Counted from the first letter of the stretch, positions 12,591 to 31,080 are shown. The stretch is DNA of 64,000 nucleotides from Desmodus rotundus (GCF_022682495.2 NC_071392.1:135790818-135854817), one strand, 5' to 3'. Numbers and translations: made by a program. Notes: a model not told the origin generated them from the sequence alone.

Positions 12591-13147
12591 CTAGGTTGGC
12601 CAAAAAGTCTGTTACATTTTTTCTGTACAATGGCTCTAGTAGTGTTTAGTTGCCCTTAAATTCATTTGAAACAATTTTGTTAGATTGTACTGTGACCGCT
12701 GTCATATCAGCTTGCATTAAAAAAAAACATTTTAAAAATTGGTGATTTTTTGTGCATCCATTTTAATATTGAAGATGGAAGAAAATACATGACATTTTCA
12801 GCATATTATGCTTTTATTATTTCACAAAAGGTAAGAACAGAACTGAAATGTAAAAACAGATTTGTACAGAGTATGGAGAAGGTGCTGTGACCGATCAAAC
12901 ATGTTCAAAAGTGGTTTGTGAAATTTCTTGGTACTATTGACATTTTGGCCAAATAATTCTTTGCTGTGGGGCTGTATTATGCATTGGAAGATGTTTAGCA
13001 GCATCCCTGGTCTCTACCCACTAGAAGTCAATAGTGGGAGATAGCTGACATACTAAAAATATCCAAATCAATAAAGTTATTGGTGAAAATGAAAACTGTG
13101 TCTTTTATTTTATGGAAAAACCTAATGGACATTTTGGTCAACCCAAT
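12591..13147 (+). mobile_element. Chimeric mariner carrying a MER5A-like insert, copy 1
   Basis: The ends CTAGGTTGGCCAAAAAGTC and, inverted from the right, TTGGGTTGACCAAAATGTC form mariner terminal repeats next to TA dinucleotides. The left part keeps transposase-like coding remnants (GAAGGTGCTGTGACCGATC near 12880). At 12930-13034 the sequence changes to a segment matching the reverse complement of MER5A, a hAT element, with landmarks GATGTTTAGCAGCATCCCTG and TCTACCCACTAGAAG. Mariner sequence resumes at GGGAGATAGCTGACATACTA and runs to the right end. A second copy with the same joints is at 47914-48504. Confidence 0.8.
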
Positions 13148-13291
13148 ACATTTATATATTTTTTTTCTCCCCCCCTTGACCTCACAACTGCCCCTGAGCT
13201 TGCATTTCCCATGCAAACTGCTTCACCAACCATTATATTTAACTTTGCGTCAATTTGTCATATTCATTGGTTAATCAATGTTTTTGTAGTG

Positions 13292-13455
13292 CAGGCACAT
13301 GTTTTATTGTACTTTGCGTTATTGTGTTTCACAAATATGTTTTTATAAATTGACAGCAAGACCCTCCACCAGCAAAAATACTATGACTTGCTTTATTGCA
13401 ATACTTGTTTTCAGTGGTATAGACTTGAAACCCACAATATCTCTAAGGTATGTCT
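13292..13455 (+). mobile_element. Tigger1-type internally deleted DNA transposon
   Basis: It starts CAGGCACATGTTTTATTGTA, close to the Tigger1 terminus. It jumps to the 3' part (GCAAGACCCTCCACCAGCAA near 13359) and ends CCACAATATCTCTAAGGTAT followed by GTCTGT. It lacks the transposase body, as MITE-like Tigger derivatives do. Confidence 0.7.
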
Positions 13456-14009
13456 GTATTCTATTGTCTCTGCCATGTGTACTCTTAATGGATTGTTTAT
13501 TTGTGTTTTTTGCTAGTTTTATATTGTGCTTTTGGTTTTTTATTTTCCTTATTGATTTCCAAAGTTTCTTTGAATAGCTTGATGTACTTTCCACCTTGGA
13601 ACCTGATCATTTATCAATTCTAAAGGTAACTGAATGTAACATTTATAATAATTATGTCTGGTTTCTTCACTTGGTCAAGCACTAAAGATATTATGACAAC
13701 CAACTAAAGAAGTACTTTCAGCACTGAATACTAACTTAAAACACAGAATCCTAGCTTCTCTTTTTCCATGTATTTTGCTTTTATGTCTACTTAGACTTCT
13801 AATACATTCTAAATACTTCATGTGCTTATTTACACACTTAGGATCCTTGATGCTGACAAAAACTACAGCAGTTACTCAACATGGCATTATTCAAAATTAT
13901 TCTTTAAAAACTGGTGCATCACCTATTGTTTTGAATATTGTTGAAGCAAAGTTGATTTAAAAGCATTTGTGGCTGGTTTAATATTTATCAAACTGTGATG
14001 CCCCAATAT
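13456..14009. other. Intergenic, nothing recognised
   Basis: AT-rich sequence without a convincing reading frame or repeat that I can name. Confidence 0.4.
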
Positions 14010-14525
14010 AAATACAGCCAATAGAAGTAAAAGCAGGGACTCCAATACTTGTACACCAGTGTTCATAACAGCATTATTAAGAGTAAAAAGATAGTATGAC
14101 CCATCAACAGATAAATAAGGTGTGGTATATACATACAGTGGGCTTTTAATCAAACTTAAAAGGGAATGAAATTCTGATACTTGCTACAACGTGGATGAAT
14201 CTTGAGAACATTATGTTAAGTGAAATAAGTTAGACACAAAAGTCCACAGTTTGTGTAAATCCTCTTATGTGATGTACCAAGAGTAGTCAAACTCATAGAG
14301 AAAGGAAGTATAATGATGGTTGCTAGGAATTTAGGGGAAGAGGGAATGGGAAGTTGTTGTTTAATGGGCACAGAATTTCTATTTGGGATGATGAAAAATT
14401 ATGGAGAGGGTTAGTGGTGAAGGTTGTAGGACATTCTCAATGCACTTAATGCCACTGAATTATACATGCAAAAAATGGTTAAAGTAGTAAATTTTCTTGT
14501 ACATTTTAACACAGTTGAAAGAGAT
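14010..14525 (+). mobile_element. Old L1 3' end fragment
   Basis: The text follows late L1 ORF2 and 3' UTR landmarks: TGTTCATAACAGCATTATTA, CATCAACAGATAAATAAGG, GTGGATGAATCTTGAGAACA, ATTATGTTAAGTGAAATAAG and AATGCCACTGAATTATACA. It is diverged and frame-broken, of the ancient mammalian L1M type. Confidence 0.75.
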
Positions 14526-14614
14526 TCAGTTCAGAGCTATTGTAAGATGATTTAGGAAAATCTTTAAGGAATAGTGTCAGCAGTTTTAAAACACTTTTTA
14601 AAAGGCAAATGACC

Positions 14615-14821
14615 ACCCTGACTGGTGTGGCTCAGTGGACTGAGTTTCATCCCAAAAAGTGAAAGGTCGTAGGTTCGATTCCCAGTCAGGGCACATGCCT
14701 GGGTTACAAGCCAGGTCCTGGGTTGGTGGTGTGGGAAAGGCAACTGATCGATGTTTCTTTCCTATATCCATGTTTCTCTCCCTTCCTCTCTCTCTAAAAA
14801 TAAATAAAATATTAAAAACAA
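14615..14821 (+). mobile_element. VES SINE with perfect target-site duplication
   Basis: The element runs from ACCCTGACTGGTGTGGCTCA to an A-rich tail. It keeps a good pol III B-box (AGGTTCGATTCCCAG near 14670). The 14-bp duplication AAAGGCAAATGACC flanks it exactly at 14601-14614 and 14822-14835, which suggests a fairly recent insertion. Confidence 0.93.
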
Positions 14822-14835
14822 AAAGGCAAATGACC

Positions 14836-15511
14836 TTTTCTCAACTCCTTCATCTTTAGTGCCTAGAGCTCCTATCACCAATTTCTTAAATGCCTCTAAT
14901 GACCTGAAAGTAATGCAGTTATTGAGGGCAAAAGTGGAAATATGTATGAGCGTATGCTATGAAGCTCTGTCCTACTCAGGGAGCTGAGGTTGGCTTTCTT
15001 GGGTAGGAAACAATTGAATGGAGATTCAGGTGATACATTTGAAGAGGGAAAATCAAAATAAGATGTTCAAATAGCCTGTGCTAAGGGGCCTGTGGTCACT
15101 GCCAGACCAGCACCCAGGCCTGTGTGGGCAGGTACATGTAGAGGTGAAAGATGGTGTTGATGCAGTTAAGCAAGTCCAGATCCTTGGGCTTTTGCAAGAA
15201 GTTGCCATTGCCCTCTCCTTTCCATTCTACCCCCAGTATCTTAAAAACAACATTTGTCACTTTTGGATTCACGCAAACCAAGGAATTGGAACTATTATGA
15301 TGTTTTTTATTCACACCCTCTTTAGTTCCCTTTTGATTTTCTACTTGATCTGACAAGAGACATCCCCTTTGTTCTGCCATAGCTAGGGAGCTGATGTGGT
15401 CTGGGCAGAGCTCATGGTGTGAAGGTTCAAATTCTGGCTCTGTGTTTGCTCTCTGTAATCTAAGATAATCCTTGTTCCTGAGTTTCTTTATCTGTACAAT
15501 GGGGTTAACAC
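14836..15511. other. Intergenic with an unidentified minus-strand frame
   Basis: A 94-codon minus-strand frame (15380-15096) contains LGVEWKGEGNGNFLQKPKDL and a following hydrophobic stretch. I do not recognise the family, and no splice sites or promoter are obvious. It could be a fragment of a processed pseudogene or chance. Confidence 0.25.
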
Positions 15512-15521
15512 TACACCTTCA

Positions 15522-17441
15522 ACTTTGGGCCAAGATGGAGGCATAGGTAGATAAACTTTGACTCCTTGCACACCTAAAAGAAGGACAACAACTAATTTAA
15601 AAACAAAAAACTACTAGAACTGCCAAAAAATCAAACTGTATAAAAGTCTGACAACCAAGGAGTTAGGAAGAAACATTCATCCAGATAGGTATGAGGGGTG
15701 GAGATGGGCAGCTGGGGCAGAGAGGATTCATGGCAAAGCAGTGGCTGGTGGAGTATGCAGATAAACTGGGAGGAACAACTGGGGATTGAGACAGACCATA
15801 AAACCCAGGGTTCCAGCGTATGAAAAGAAAGCCTCAAAATCTCTGGCTGTAAAAATCTGTGGGGGTTGTGGTGGTGGAAGAAACTCCTAGCCTCACAGGA
15901 GAGTTCGTTGGAGAGACCCATGGGGTCCTAGAACGTACACAAAACCATTCACCTGGGAATCAGCACCAAAAGGGCCCAACTTGCTTGTGGGTAGCAGAAG
16001 AAGTGACTGAAAGCTGCCCAGAGCCAAGTAAGAGGCACTGTTCCCCCTCGGACCTCTCCCCCACATAGAGTACCATAATGCAGTAACATGGGTTGCCCCA
16101 CCCTGGCAAATACCTAAGGCTCTGCCCCTTACAATATAACAGGCACGCCAAGACAAAAAAAAAAAAAAAGTACAAAACTGGCCCAAATGAAAGAACAGAT
16201 CAAAGTTCCAGAAAAAAAATTACAACTAAGCAATGAAGAGATAGCCAACCTATCAGATGCAGAGTTCAAAACACTGGTAATCAGAATGCTCATAGAAATG
16301 GTTGAATATGGACACAAAATAGAGGAAAAAGGGAAGGCTATGAAAAGTGAAATAACGGAAAATGCACAGGGAGCCAACAGTGACAGGGACGAAACCGAGA
16401 TTCAAATCAACGGTTTGGACCAGAAGGAAGAAATAAACATTCAACCAGAACAGAATGAAGAAACAAGAATTCAAAAAAATGAGAAGAGGCTTAGTAACCT
16501 CTGAGGCAACTTTAAACAGTCCAACATCCAAATCATAGGAGTGCCAGAAGGAGAATAGGAAGAGCAAGAAATGGAAAACTTATTTTGAAAAATAGTGAAG
16601 GAGAACTTCCCTAATCTGGCAAAGGAAATAAGACTTCCAGGAAGTCCAGGAAGCTCAGAGAGTCACAAATAAGTGGGACCCAACAGAACACACACACCAA
16701 GGCACATCATAATTACCTTAGCCAAGAGTAAAGATAAGGAGAGAATCTTAAAAGCAGAAAGAGAAAGGGAGACAGTTATCTATAAGAGTTCCCATAAGAC
16801 CACCAGCTGATTTCTGAAAAGAAACCTTGCAGGCAAGAAGGGGCTGGAAAGCAGTATTCAAAGTCATGAAAGGCAAGGAACTACATTCTAACTCTATCCA
16901 GCAATGCTATCATTTGGAATGGAAGAGCAGATAAAGTGCTTCTCAGATAAGGTCCAGTTAAAGGAGTTCATCATCGCTGAGCACTTATTATATGAAATGT
17001 TAAAAGGACTTATCTAAGAAAAAGAAGATGATCAAAAATATGAGCAGTAAAATGACACCAAACTCACAACTATCAATGACCAAACCTAAAAAAAACAAAA
17101 ACAAAGCAAACAACTAGAACAGGAACAGAATCACAGAAATGGAGATCACATGGAGGGTTATCAGCAGGTAGGTGGAGGGGTGAGAATGAGGGAAAAGGTA
17201 CAGGGGATAAGAAGCATAAATAGTAGGTACAAAATAGACAGGGGGAGGTTAAGAATAGTATAGGAAATGAAGAACCGAAGAACTTATATGTACGACCCAT
17301 GGACATGAACTAAGGGGGGGGGCGGATATTGGTGGTACGGGGGTACAGGGTGGAGGGGAATAAAGGGGGCAAAAATGGGACAAGCTGTAATAGCATAATC
17401 AATAAAATATATTTTAAAAAAATTTAAAATTTTTTTTGTGA
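15522..17441 (+). mobile_element. ORF1-only L1-like element (HAL1-like), copy B
   Basis: It starts near GGGCCAAGATGGAGGCATAG with a leader of about 0.65 kb ending in an A-run at 16156-16169. An ORF1-like frame follows at 16187-16504 ([20 protein letters not shown]) and continues in broken frames to about 17020. Then come a 3' UTR, AATAAAATATATTTT and an A-rich tail. The flanking direct repeat TACACCTTCA (15512-15521 and 17442-17451) marks it as a single full-length insertion of about 1.9 kb without ORF2. Confidence 0.8.
16187..17020 (+). pseudogene. L1-like ORF1 of element copy B, broken
   Basis: The first 105 codons are open and highly charged, as in the ORF1 coiled coil, then a stop follows (TGA near 16502). 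Downstream pieces in other frames show the ORF1 core (MKGKELHSNSIQQC-like near 16868). ORF1 proteins bind their own RNA. This copy cannot make the full protein. Confidence 0.7.
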
Positions 17442-17451
17442 TACACCTTCA

Positions 17452-18180
17452 TAGAATTTTGTGATACGTGACTAATACCAGTAACATGCTTAACATGGCA
17501 ACTCATCCATTATAAGAACTAAACAAGTCTTATTCTTATTTTCATTATAATTAGCCTTAGCCCAAGCCTTAGGACCAGTTTGGGAGAAACTGCAGGAAGG
17601 AGATGTGTAAATGGGATTCCCAGCTAGGTTAGCTACTTGGCTTTATCCAGAGGAAAAGCAAACTTCTATCTTTGTGACAAATTAATTTTATAATTTGGAA
17701 CCATTGTCATTCGGCGCATTATTGCATTTACAATTATCAATTTTCTAAAGTACATACTCAAAGAAAAGGAGAGAAAAAAATGACTTCCCTCATTTTCAAC
17801 AGGGAGTATTAAGCTTCTTAATGTTTGTCTTACACTCCCAAACATTAGACACAACCTACAGATGAGACAAAGCTGAGTGTATTGCTGGCTGCAGTAAAGG
17901 AGAACATACGCTTGCTAAGCTTTATTTAGCAGTGGCTTGATGCAGCATGCCAAGGTCAGAATTAACAAAACTGGACGTTTGATCCCTGTCGAGTCTTGCA
18001 AAGCAAGGTTTTGGTTAGAATGGCGTGAGAATGGGTGAAAGCATCAAGGTTTTGAGCTGAAGGACTCAAAGACTGCTGGGGCATAAACTGTTTTCCACTG
18101 AGGAGCTGATGGGTCTTTGGGGGAAGTTCCATAATGACCAAACCATGTGCTTGGCTGGGGACTACCAGAACAATCATGTA
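17452..18180. other. Upstream flank of GZF1, no gene seen
   Basis: Single-copy-looking sequence between the element copy B and the CpG island. Only short frames occur. Nothing here resembles the neighbour NXT1 expected upstream from human synteny, so that gene probably lies beyond the left edge. Confidence 0.5.
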
Positions 18181-18199
18181 ACCCAGAGTAAGAGGATGA

Positions 18200-19250
18200 C
18201 CGCTGCCAAGTAGGCGCCCTTCCGCGCGTAGAGGTGTTTTTTCCGCTGCTCACCAGCCTGAGGAGGTCTGCAAGGCACCTGCCCCTACTCGGTAGCTGTG
18301 GGCCCGTGGCTCTAGTTGTTGACCTACCTCTTCTTGGAGAACCCGGGCCTGAGCAGCGCACAGCGCGCAGGCTGCAGAGCAAGCCGCTGGAATAAACCCA
18401 AACTGACCACAAGACCCGCCACTCACGTCCCCTTCTGAGGCTACCCACCCCGCCCGCGCTACGCCTCATCCGCATTGGCGCTTTCGCGGCGTTCTGCGCA
18501 GGCTCACACCCTGGCTCGCGGCCAGTGACGCAATCTTGCACCGCTAGCAAAACGCGGAACCCCAGTGTCCGTCGGCTCACGTAACTCTGGCAGAAAGGCC
18601 TCCGCAGCGGTACGTTTGGCGCGCGTAAGTCCCGCCGCAGACCCGCGAGGGGGCGGGGCTCGGCAGGGGCCTGCGACGGCCAATCCGCAGCGCCTGCGCT
18701 GGTGCCGCGCTGGGCCCAGCAGGCCCGCCAACCCCGCGGGCCTGGTTCGGCGGAAGCGCGACAGCGGTGGTGGCGGCGTTGTGGGTGGCAGTTGTTGGGA
18801 GGTGAGTACTCGGCCCGAGGGCCCGCCCAGTCACTGCTTCTCGTTTGTTCCTGCGGGCCCTTCCCCGGAGGAGCGGCAGGCCTTAGGGGTGCTGGAGCCG
18901 GGGCAGGGGGGAGAGGGCAGGCGGGGTCAAGAGGGAGGAACTGGCCCGATCGCGCGGGCGCCGTGGTTGCCGGCGGCGCAGCGGGCTCACGGTCCGCCTG
19001 AAACTGGGGCCCTGTCCTTGGGAAACGTGCGGATCGGAGGAGCCGAGAGGCAGTCGTGCGGTGGCTGCGAGCTCCCTGTGGGGGGCCGGGGATGGACGCT
19101 GTCAGGCGCGGGGCCCAGTTAAGCTCAGGCCGGGCTGGAAAGCCGCAGCCTTCTAGTTTGGAGGGGAGGACCGCGGCGATCGGCTGACGGTAGGGCGATG
19201 GCCCGGGACACAGGTGTTGCCAGGGTACCAGTTACAATGGGAGATGCCGC
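18200..19250 (+). promoter_or_regulatory. GZF1: CpG-island promoter of GZF1
   Basis: The GC content and CpG density rise sharply compared with the AT-rich flanks. A GC box GGGGGCGGGGCT lies at about 18649-18660 and a CCAAT box at 18680-18684. A palindromic AGCGCCTGCGCT at 18689-18700 resembles an NRF1-type site. An inverted CCAAT (ATTGG) lies near 18474 and a CRE-like GTGACGCAAT near 18524. No TATA box is seen, as usual for housekeeping CpG promoters. Transcription probably starts at about 18690-18780, just upstream of the exon 1 donor; this start is inferred. Confidence 0.8.
18700..18801 (+). other. GZF1: GZF1 exon 1 (5' UTR), start approximate
   Basis: A strong donor GGGAG|GTGAGT ends the exon at 18801 inside the CpG island. 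The next acceptor used by the coding exon is at 20991-20992, which gives a first intron of about 2.2 kb. The exon start cannot be fixed from sequence alone. There is no need for coding sequence here because the GZF1 start codon lies in exon 2. Confidence 0.55.
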
Positions 19251-20992
19251 CGTCACCCAAGCCGAAATGTTCTGTTGTGATCACTGCTTCTCTTACCCTA
19301 TTCGTGCAAAATGGGAAATCGTGTCCAGAAACAACTTTGACTTCTGAATCACTGTCAGGGCCCCCTGTAAGCTCACACATCTCTGCTCCAGGGCTAGGTC
19401 GGCAGAAGTTTGGGGAAGTGGAGGGCTGCTGGTAAGTATGAGCATCAGGCTTAAGAGACGAATCTTCCTGCTAATTCTCCCAACACGGGTTGGAGTCAGT
19501 GACAGTCCTGTGTTAGCGTTCCACCATCCACGAGCCCCTAATATAGACTTACCTTAGTTTTGGTCAGTATTTTCTATTTACTGTGGAGTCTTCTTCAGGT
19601 GATACTGCTCAGGTCTTGTAGAGATCATTTTTACAGTTAAATCTCAAGAGTGAAGTCGTTTTTCATGTTGGGGGCCGGGTGCTGGTGGTTGAAGGGAGCC
19701 AGTTGTAGCCTCAGGTGTAATTGATGGGACTGGAGAAGTGGGGAGAGGTGAGATTGGTTTTCAGGGAAGATGAAGAAAGTTCTGCTCTAGATACATGGGG
19801 TCTGAGATGACATTTAACATCTGGCTGAAGGAGGTTAGAAGTAAGGTGGGCACTTTGGATGGGTGAGTGGAATTTAGGAACAAAGGCTAACTTAAGAAGG
19901 AGATTGAAGAAGGCTGGGGGTGAACCTTCAGGAGAAAGCCCGTATCCGGGAGTCTGAGGTGACAGAACAAGCAAAACGAAAGAAATGACCCAAGATGGTA
20001 TGGGGTACCAAGGAAAGCAAGGAGAGAAGACCTCAGGGTGGGGTTGGTGTGAAATCTACAGTGCCCATGGCGGGAGTAAAAGCAGCTCTTTTCATTTGGC
20101 AAGGCTGAGGTGAGGGGTGTACTGAGCAGTTTCAGTGTGAGTCCAGGGTCCCATCAGGTCCAGGACCAAGTCCCAGTGCAACCACTTACCTTGATAGTTC
20201 CCATGTCATCTGTGAAATAGGGATAACAGCACATAGGCCTGGTACATGGGAAGCTTATACCAACTAACTAACAAGTTTTAGCTGTGGCTGCAAGCATTTG
20301 AAATATTTGTACTCACTGAAGCCTCACAACAGCCTGCCAGCCTCCTACAAAGGAGCAGACAAACTAAGGTTCAGAGAATTTACTTACTCAAGGTAAAGCA
20401 GCTAGTTAAAGCTGTGGAACTTGTATTACTTCAGTAGAGTTAACAATAATTCTCTGAGGTGTTTTGGGCTGTTGGAAGTGGCATGAGGTGTTGACTACAT
20501 TTCTATGAAGTTTTCACCATGAAAGTAGTTACGTTTTTTGTAATTTAGTTGTTTTCAAAGACAGACATGCTTCTTGAAGTTTTGCTCCCAGATCAGCCAT
20601 GTGTTTTGTTTGGTTTCCTGATCAAAGAACTAGAATTGTTGTTGCCATAAATTCTTTTTTATTTTGGGGGCTGTCTCTCTAACCAAATTTGAAAATGACC
20701 TAGCAAATTTACTGCTTTAATGTATTTCATTAATTGTAGTTTTAATCATTTATGTGTATCCTTGGGTGAAATCTTAGTAATACGCTTATTTTTTTCTCGC
20801 CATTATCTTATGAAGGTGCATCAGGACTTCACTTCAGAAAACTGCTAATAACTGAAGTGTGACTTCAATCTTCACATAAGAAAAGTTAGGTTTAGGTTAA
20901 GTTTATATTCTCTAAAAAACAATCATAACTTTTAACCCTTTTACTTCAGTAGTTGCTCATGCATGAGATAATTCTTGTTTTTGTTTTCAAAG
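18802..20992 (+). other. GZF1: GZF1 intron 1
   Basis: It runs from GTGAGT at 18802 to the acceptor TTGTTTTCAAAG at 20981-20992. The first 400 bases are still CpG-rich. No repeat that I can name and no reading frame of note lies in the rest. Confidence 0.6.
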
Positions 20993-21013
20993 CTGTTTTT
21001 AGAAAGAAGAAAC

Positions 21014-27476
<6,463 letters not shown>

Positions 27477-29245
27477 GAGCTGGAAATTACCTGCCAAGCA
27501 GGTCCCATCCTGCACCTTGTGTGATAGTGTATGCAAGATGATGTCAGGAGCTAATAGGCAAGGAAGTGGGGAAGAATGGCTTCTGATTGTCCCTAAATTT
27601 TGATAACTTGCACGTTTTTATCAAAACATTTTTAAAGCTTTCCCTTAAAAATGCTGATCTGCACGATCCCAGCTACACTTTATCAATACATAAGGCAATT
27701 AATATAACCTCACCTAATTCTGGTGTAGGCTGCTATATGCATTAATCATTCTAATGCTTGAGTACCTTGATGTTAAGTTTAGACAGCTATTTACCTTAAT
27801 AATAGAGTATAGAGCATTGATCCAGCTCTTGAATTTGCTTTTAATGGTCTCCCTGGTCTCTCAGCCTGCCTTATACTTATCCCATGTGGGTTTATTTCTC
27901 TGATATTTTTAAGATATTTTTCTAATAACCTGAAATAAAATTGGGGCCATGTATTGTTTCTTTCCTGTCAAATTGAAGCAAATCAGATTTGCTGAAGGGA
28001 CTCTTGAATGGGACTGAAGAAATGAATTACTGAATTCATTTCCTTCCACTCCCTCACACCCAAACTAAAAAAGGAATGACACTTGGAAACAGCTTAGTAT
28101 AACCCCTACTCACAGCACATACACAGCTAGGAAATTTGTCATAAAATAACTTTTGAAATGAGAAGTGGCTGTTCAGTTTCATTCCTAAAAACCTGATAAG
28201 GTAAAATCTATCCTACCAAAGATTTTAGTAGCAATCTATAGTAATTTATTATTTTTTTTTTCAAAGAGGTGTGAAAAATTAAGCCACAGGCTTTACAACA
28301 CTTGAAACATTGTGATGTTACTTTATTGACCAGTAGCAATGAGGTGATTATGGCAAACCTTAGAGCACAGAGTATTAGTATTTCTGTCTTTTCTAACTTA
28401 ATTTCTGTAACTTCCAGAAACCCAAACTTACACATTTGTTTCTTTAGGAGCATGTAAGAATATAGCAAAGGGACCAAAGCCTTGGCACACATCATTGATT
28501 ATGCCTTAAAAGTAGATTTTGGAGAACCAATAATTTGTTGTAAATGCCCCTTTGGCTGTGTTATGCTGGAGTTAATGAATTTGCAATGAAAAGATAATTC
28601 TGCTGTATTTACTAAGCTTGATTCTTGGTTCCAGTGGCTTTTGTATGTAGTTGTGACTCATAAGTAACCCTAAAACATATTAATTTAAAGACAGCCTTAA
28701 AAGGGAATTCTTTTGTTTACCAGTTTTTCTACATTTTAATTTATTAACTTACTGTGAAAACACTTTCATTTCTAAGAGAAAGAACTTATCCATAAGTTCC
28801 AGGATGAAGACATAGCTACACCATTCCAGAAACTAATGATGGAAAACTTTCTTCCTATGTGCTTATTTTGTTCTAGTTTATAACATGTCACATACTAAAG
28901 CCACTATAAGGTGTGTTTTAGGTGCTGATAATATGTTTCACACCTGCTCTTAAAGAACAGTGGTACTGAACTAGTTCAAATTCAGTTATGACAATATATC
29001 CTAGTTGTGTTACAGAACAACAACAAATAGTGACCGTTACACAGTCATTTTATTCTTGGTAAGAGAATGAACCTGCCCAACTGATGTACTGTTTCATGGA
29101 GTAAAGTCATTTTAATGAGAAGGAATTTAAATAATAGATTATTTTGTTACCTACTAGATGAATTTTTGTCTTGAATTTTTTTTAGAAATTCTATAAAAAG
29201 TCATTTAATGTGTTAATAAATGTTTGTAAAATAGTTTTGCAAGGT
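27477..29245 (+). other. GZF1: GZF1 3' UTR with two candidate poly(A) signals
   Basis: AATAAA at 27934-27939 is followed by a T-rich stretch (GTATTGTTTC), and AATAAA at 29215-29220 by GT/T-rich text. Either could end the transcript; the choice is inferred. No repeat interrupts the stretch. Confidence 0.55.
29215..29220 (+). terminator. GZF1: Candidate distal poly(A) signal of GZF1
   Basis: A canonical AATAAA is followed about 20-30 nt later by a T-rich downstream element (29248-29256). Confidence 0.45.
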
Positions 29246-31080
29246 TTTTTTTTCCCATTATTAAAATTTAGGCTCTGTAGATTGAAACAGGTATAATTTC
29301 CTTAATTTCATGGATCATGAAGTTTAAAATCAAGACTATAGTCCTGGGAATAATCTCTTTAGTTATAACTATGCGAACTGCACATAGTTCACATAGTTAT
29401 TCTTTAGAGGTAAAGAATACTTCTTTACTTCTTTAGAAGTACAAGGCCTGGTGATAAGTCACACTAATCTCTGCTTGTATAGAAGTAACCTGTGCAGCTG
29501 GTGCTGTGGAGTGGGTAAGTGGACTGGTTTCTTCAATGTCGTGTTTAAGTTTGCATCATAGAGACTTACTTCTCCAGTATATCTATTTATTTGCTTCCTG
29601 GGAAGGTAAAGCTGCCTCTGAGAATAGAAATCTTAACCCTGTGGAAGATTCATCATTGAGGGATTTGTGGGGCATCTCCCCCTATTTCTTTTAATCCAAG
29701 TAGTCTCCCTGAGTGAAAGCAAGCTATTGTATCACTATGTCAGTCCTAAATCCATGATTGGGAAAGTGCCCTTGGTGCTGGCTGCTTCTCCTAGAGCGTC
29801 AGGATAGGCAATTAAGGGAGTGATTTAGTGCCTTTCAGCCATAATGTGGGAAATAGTCTCAGCCTGAACTCCAAAGATCTCTTCTGATTTTATTTTTACC
29901 AAAATTTGTGTTTTACAATTTGGGAAAAAAATGGATCATGTGGTGGGAAAAGACCTTTATTAAAGGTAATTTTAACAGAAATGTGGTTTTGCTATAGAAT
30001 CAGATGATAATCCAAACCAACAAATTTGACAATGAGTTACAATTTAATTATAACTTGTTAAATTTATACCTTGTCACACAGGGACATTTTTTGAAACCAA
30101 ATGAGTGAGCATCTTTTTAATTAAACTTCACAGTATGAAACTTGAAGTAACAATATTTTATTTCAGTAGGGGAGGGCACTTGTGCAAAGGACCATTTGCT
30201 CACATACACCTAAATGGGGGCAGATATGACTGAGCAAGCTACAAACACAGGTGAGGGGCTACCTAGCATGTCATCTAGTCAAGCTCCACTTACCTTTGTC
30301 AATCTGTATAGGACTCTTACCAAGGGTGGCAAAACTAGGTTTTTTAACCACCATAGTGGCTTCCTTCTATTAGGAAATAATGATTCTGAGATAAACTAAA
30401 TCTTGAATGATCAACAACTTCTCAGAATTCCTAGGTTGGGATGGCCTGTTCTACCATTCTTTTTTTCAAAACTTGCTGTGAATTATCTTTAAGTTGTGAA
30501 TATACTCAATGACCTGAACATTTGTCTTAGGATGAGCTGACCCATACTACTACCCTACATGGCACCCTCTTCCTCCATAGTGGCCCAGGGGCATGTGCTA
30601 ACCCTGTATAGACATCTGCAAGTTCAATAAATGGCCAAAAGAGTTGAGTGACTTCAGGGTTCCCTCCCCCTCCTTCTTCCCTCATCCACATAGCAGTTTT
30701 CTATGAACCAATCCTCCCTCAACTTTGGAAGCCCAAAGGATGAAGGCAGCATTCCTTATCAGAGCAATAGATAGGGATGATGAGAACGGGAGGCTTACAA
30801 AGTCATTGTGCAAATTTAACAGACTGTCAACAGACTACAACCAGGGCTTCATTCATAAACCCTTGGCTTGCAAAATCATTACAGTTCCCTGAATTTCCAA
30901 AAAGTAAAAGAGATTTTAGCATAGTCACATTCATGTTTCAAAGGATATTCAAAGAGCCTAGAGAATATTAATGCTTATTACCTTAAACTGAATAGGAATA
31001 ACTTCAAGAAAGGAAGTTACTCATGATCTATATAAATTTAGGTAGGAAAGACCTGTCAAAATATTACTCATAATTTCCAT
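29246..31080. other. Short intergenic zone between convergent genes
   Basis: No reading frame of interest and no named repeat. It contains a small nest of inverted repeats around 29360-29450. Depending on which poly(A) sites are used, part of it may belong to the NAPB 3' UTR. Confidence 0.4.

Noticed and set aside
17424..18200. NXT1 gene expected upstream of GZF1 by synteny
   Set aside because: No frame resembling its compact NTF2-like protein is present. The space left of GZF1 is filled by repeats, so the gene is probably outside the window.
18044..18580. 178-codon minus-strand frame over the GZF1 CpG island
   Set aside because: Arginine-, glycine- and serine-rich translation without domain resemblance. 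GC-rich DNA has few stops, and three frames on both strands are open here, so chance is the better explanation.
18565..19122. 185-codon plus-strand frame in the CpG island
   Set aside because: It runs across the GZF1 exon 1 donor and into intron 1. The conserved GZF1 start codon is in exon 2. No protein family is recognisable.
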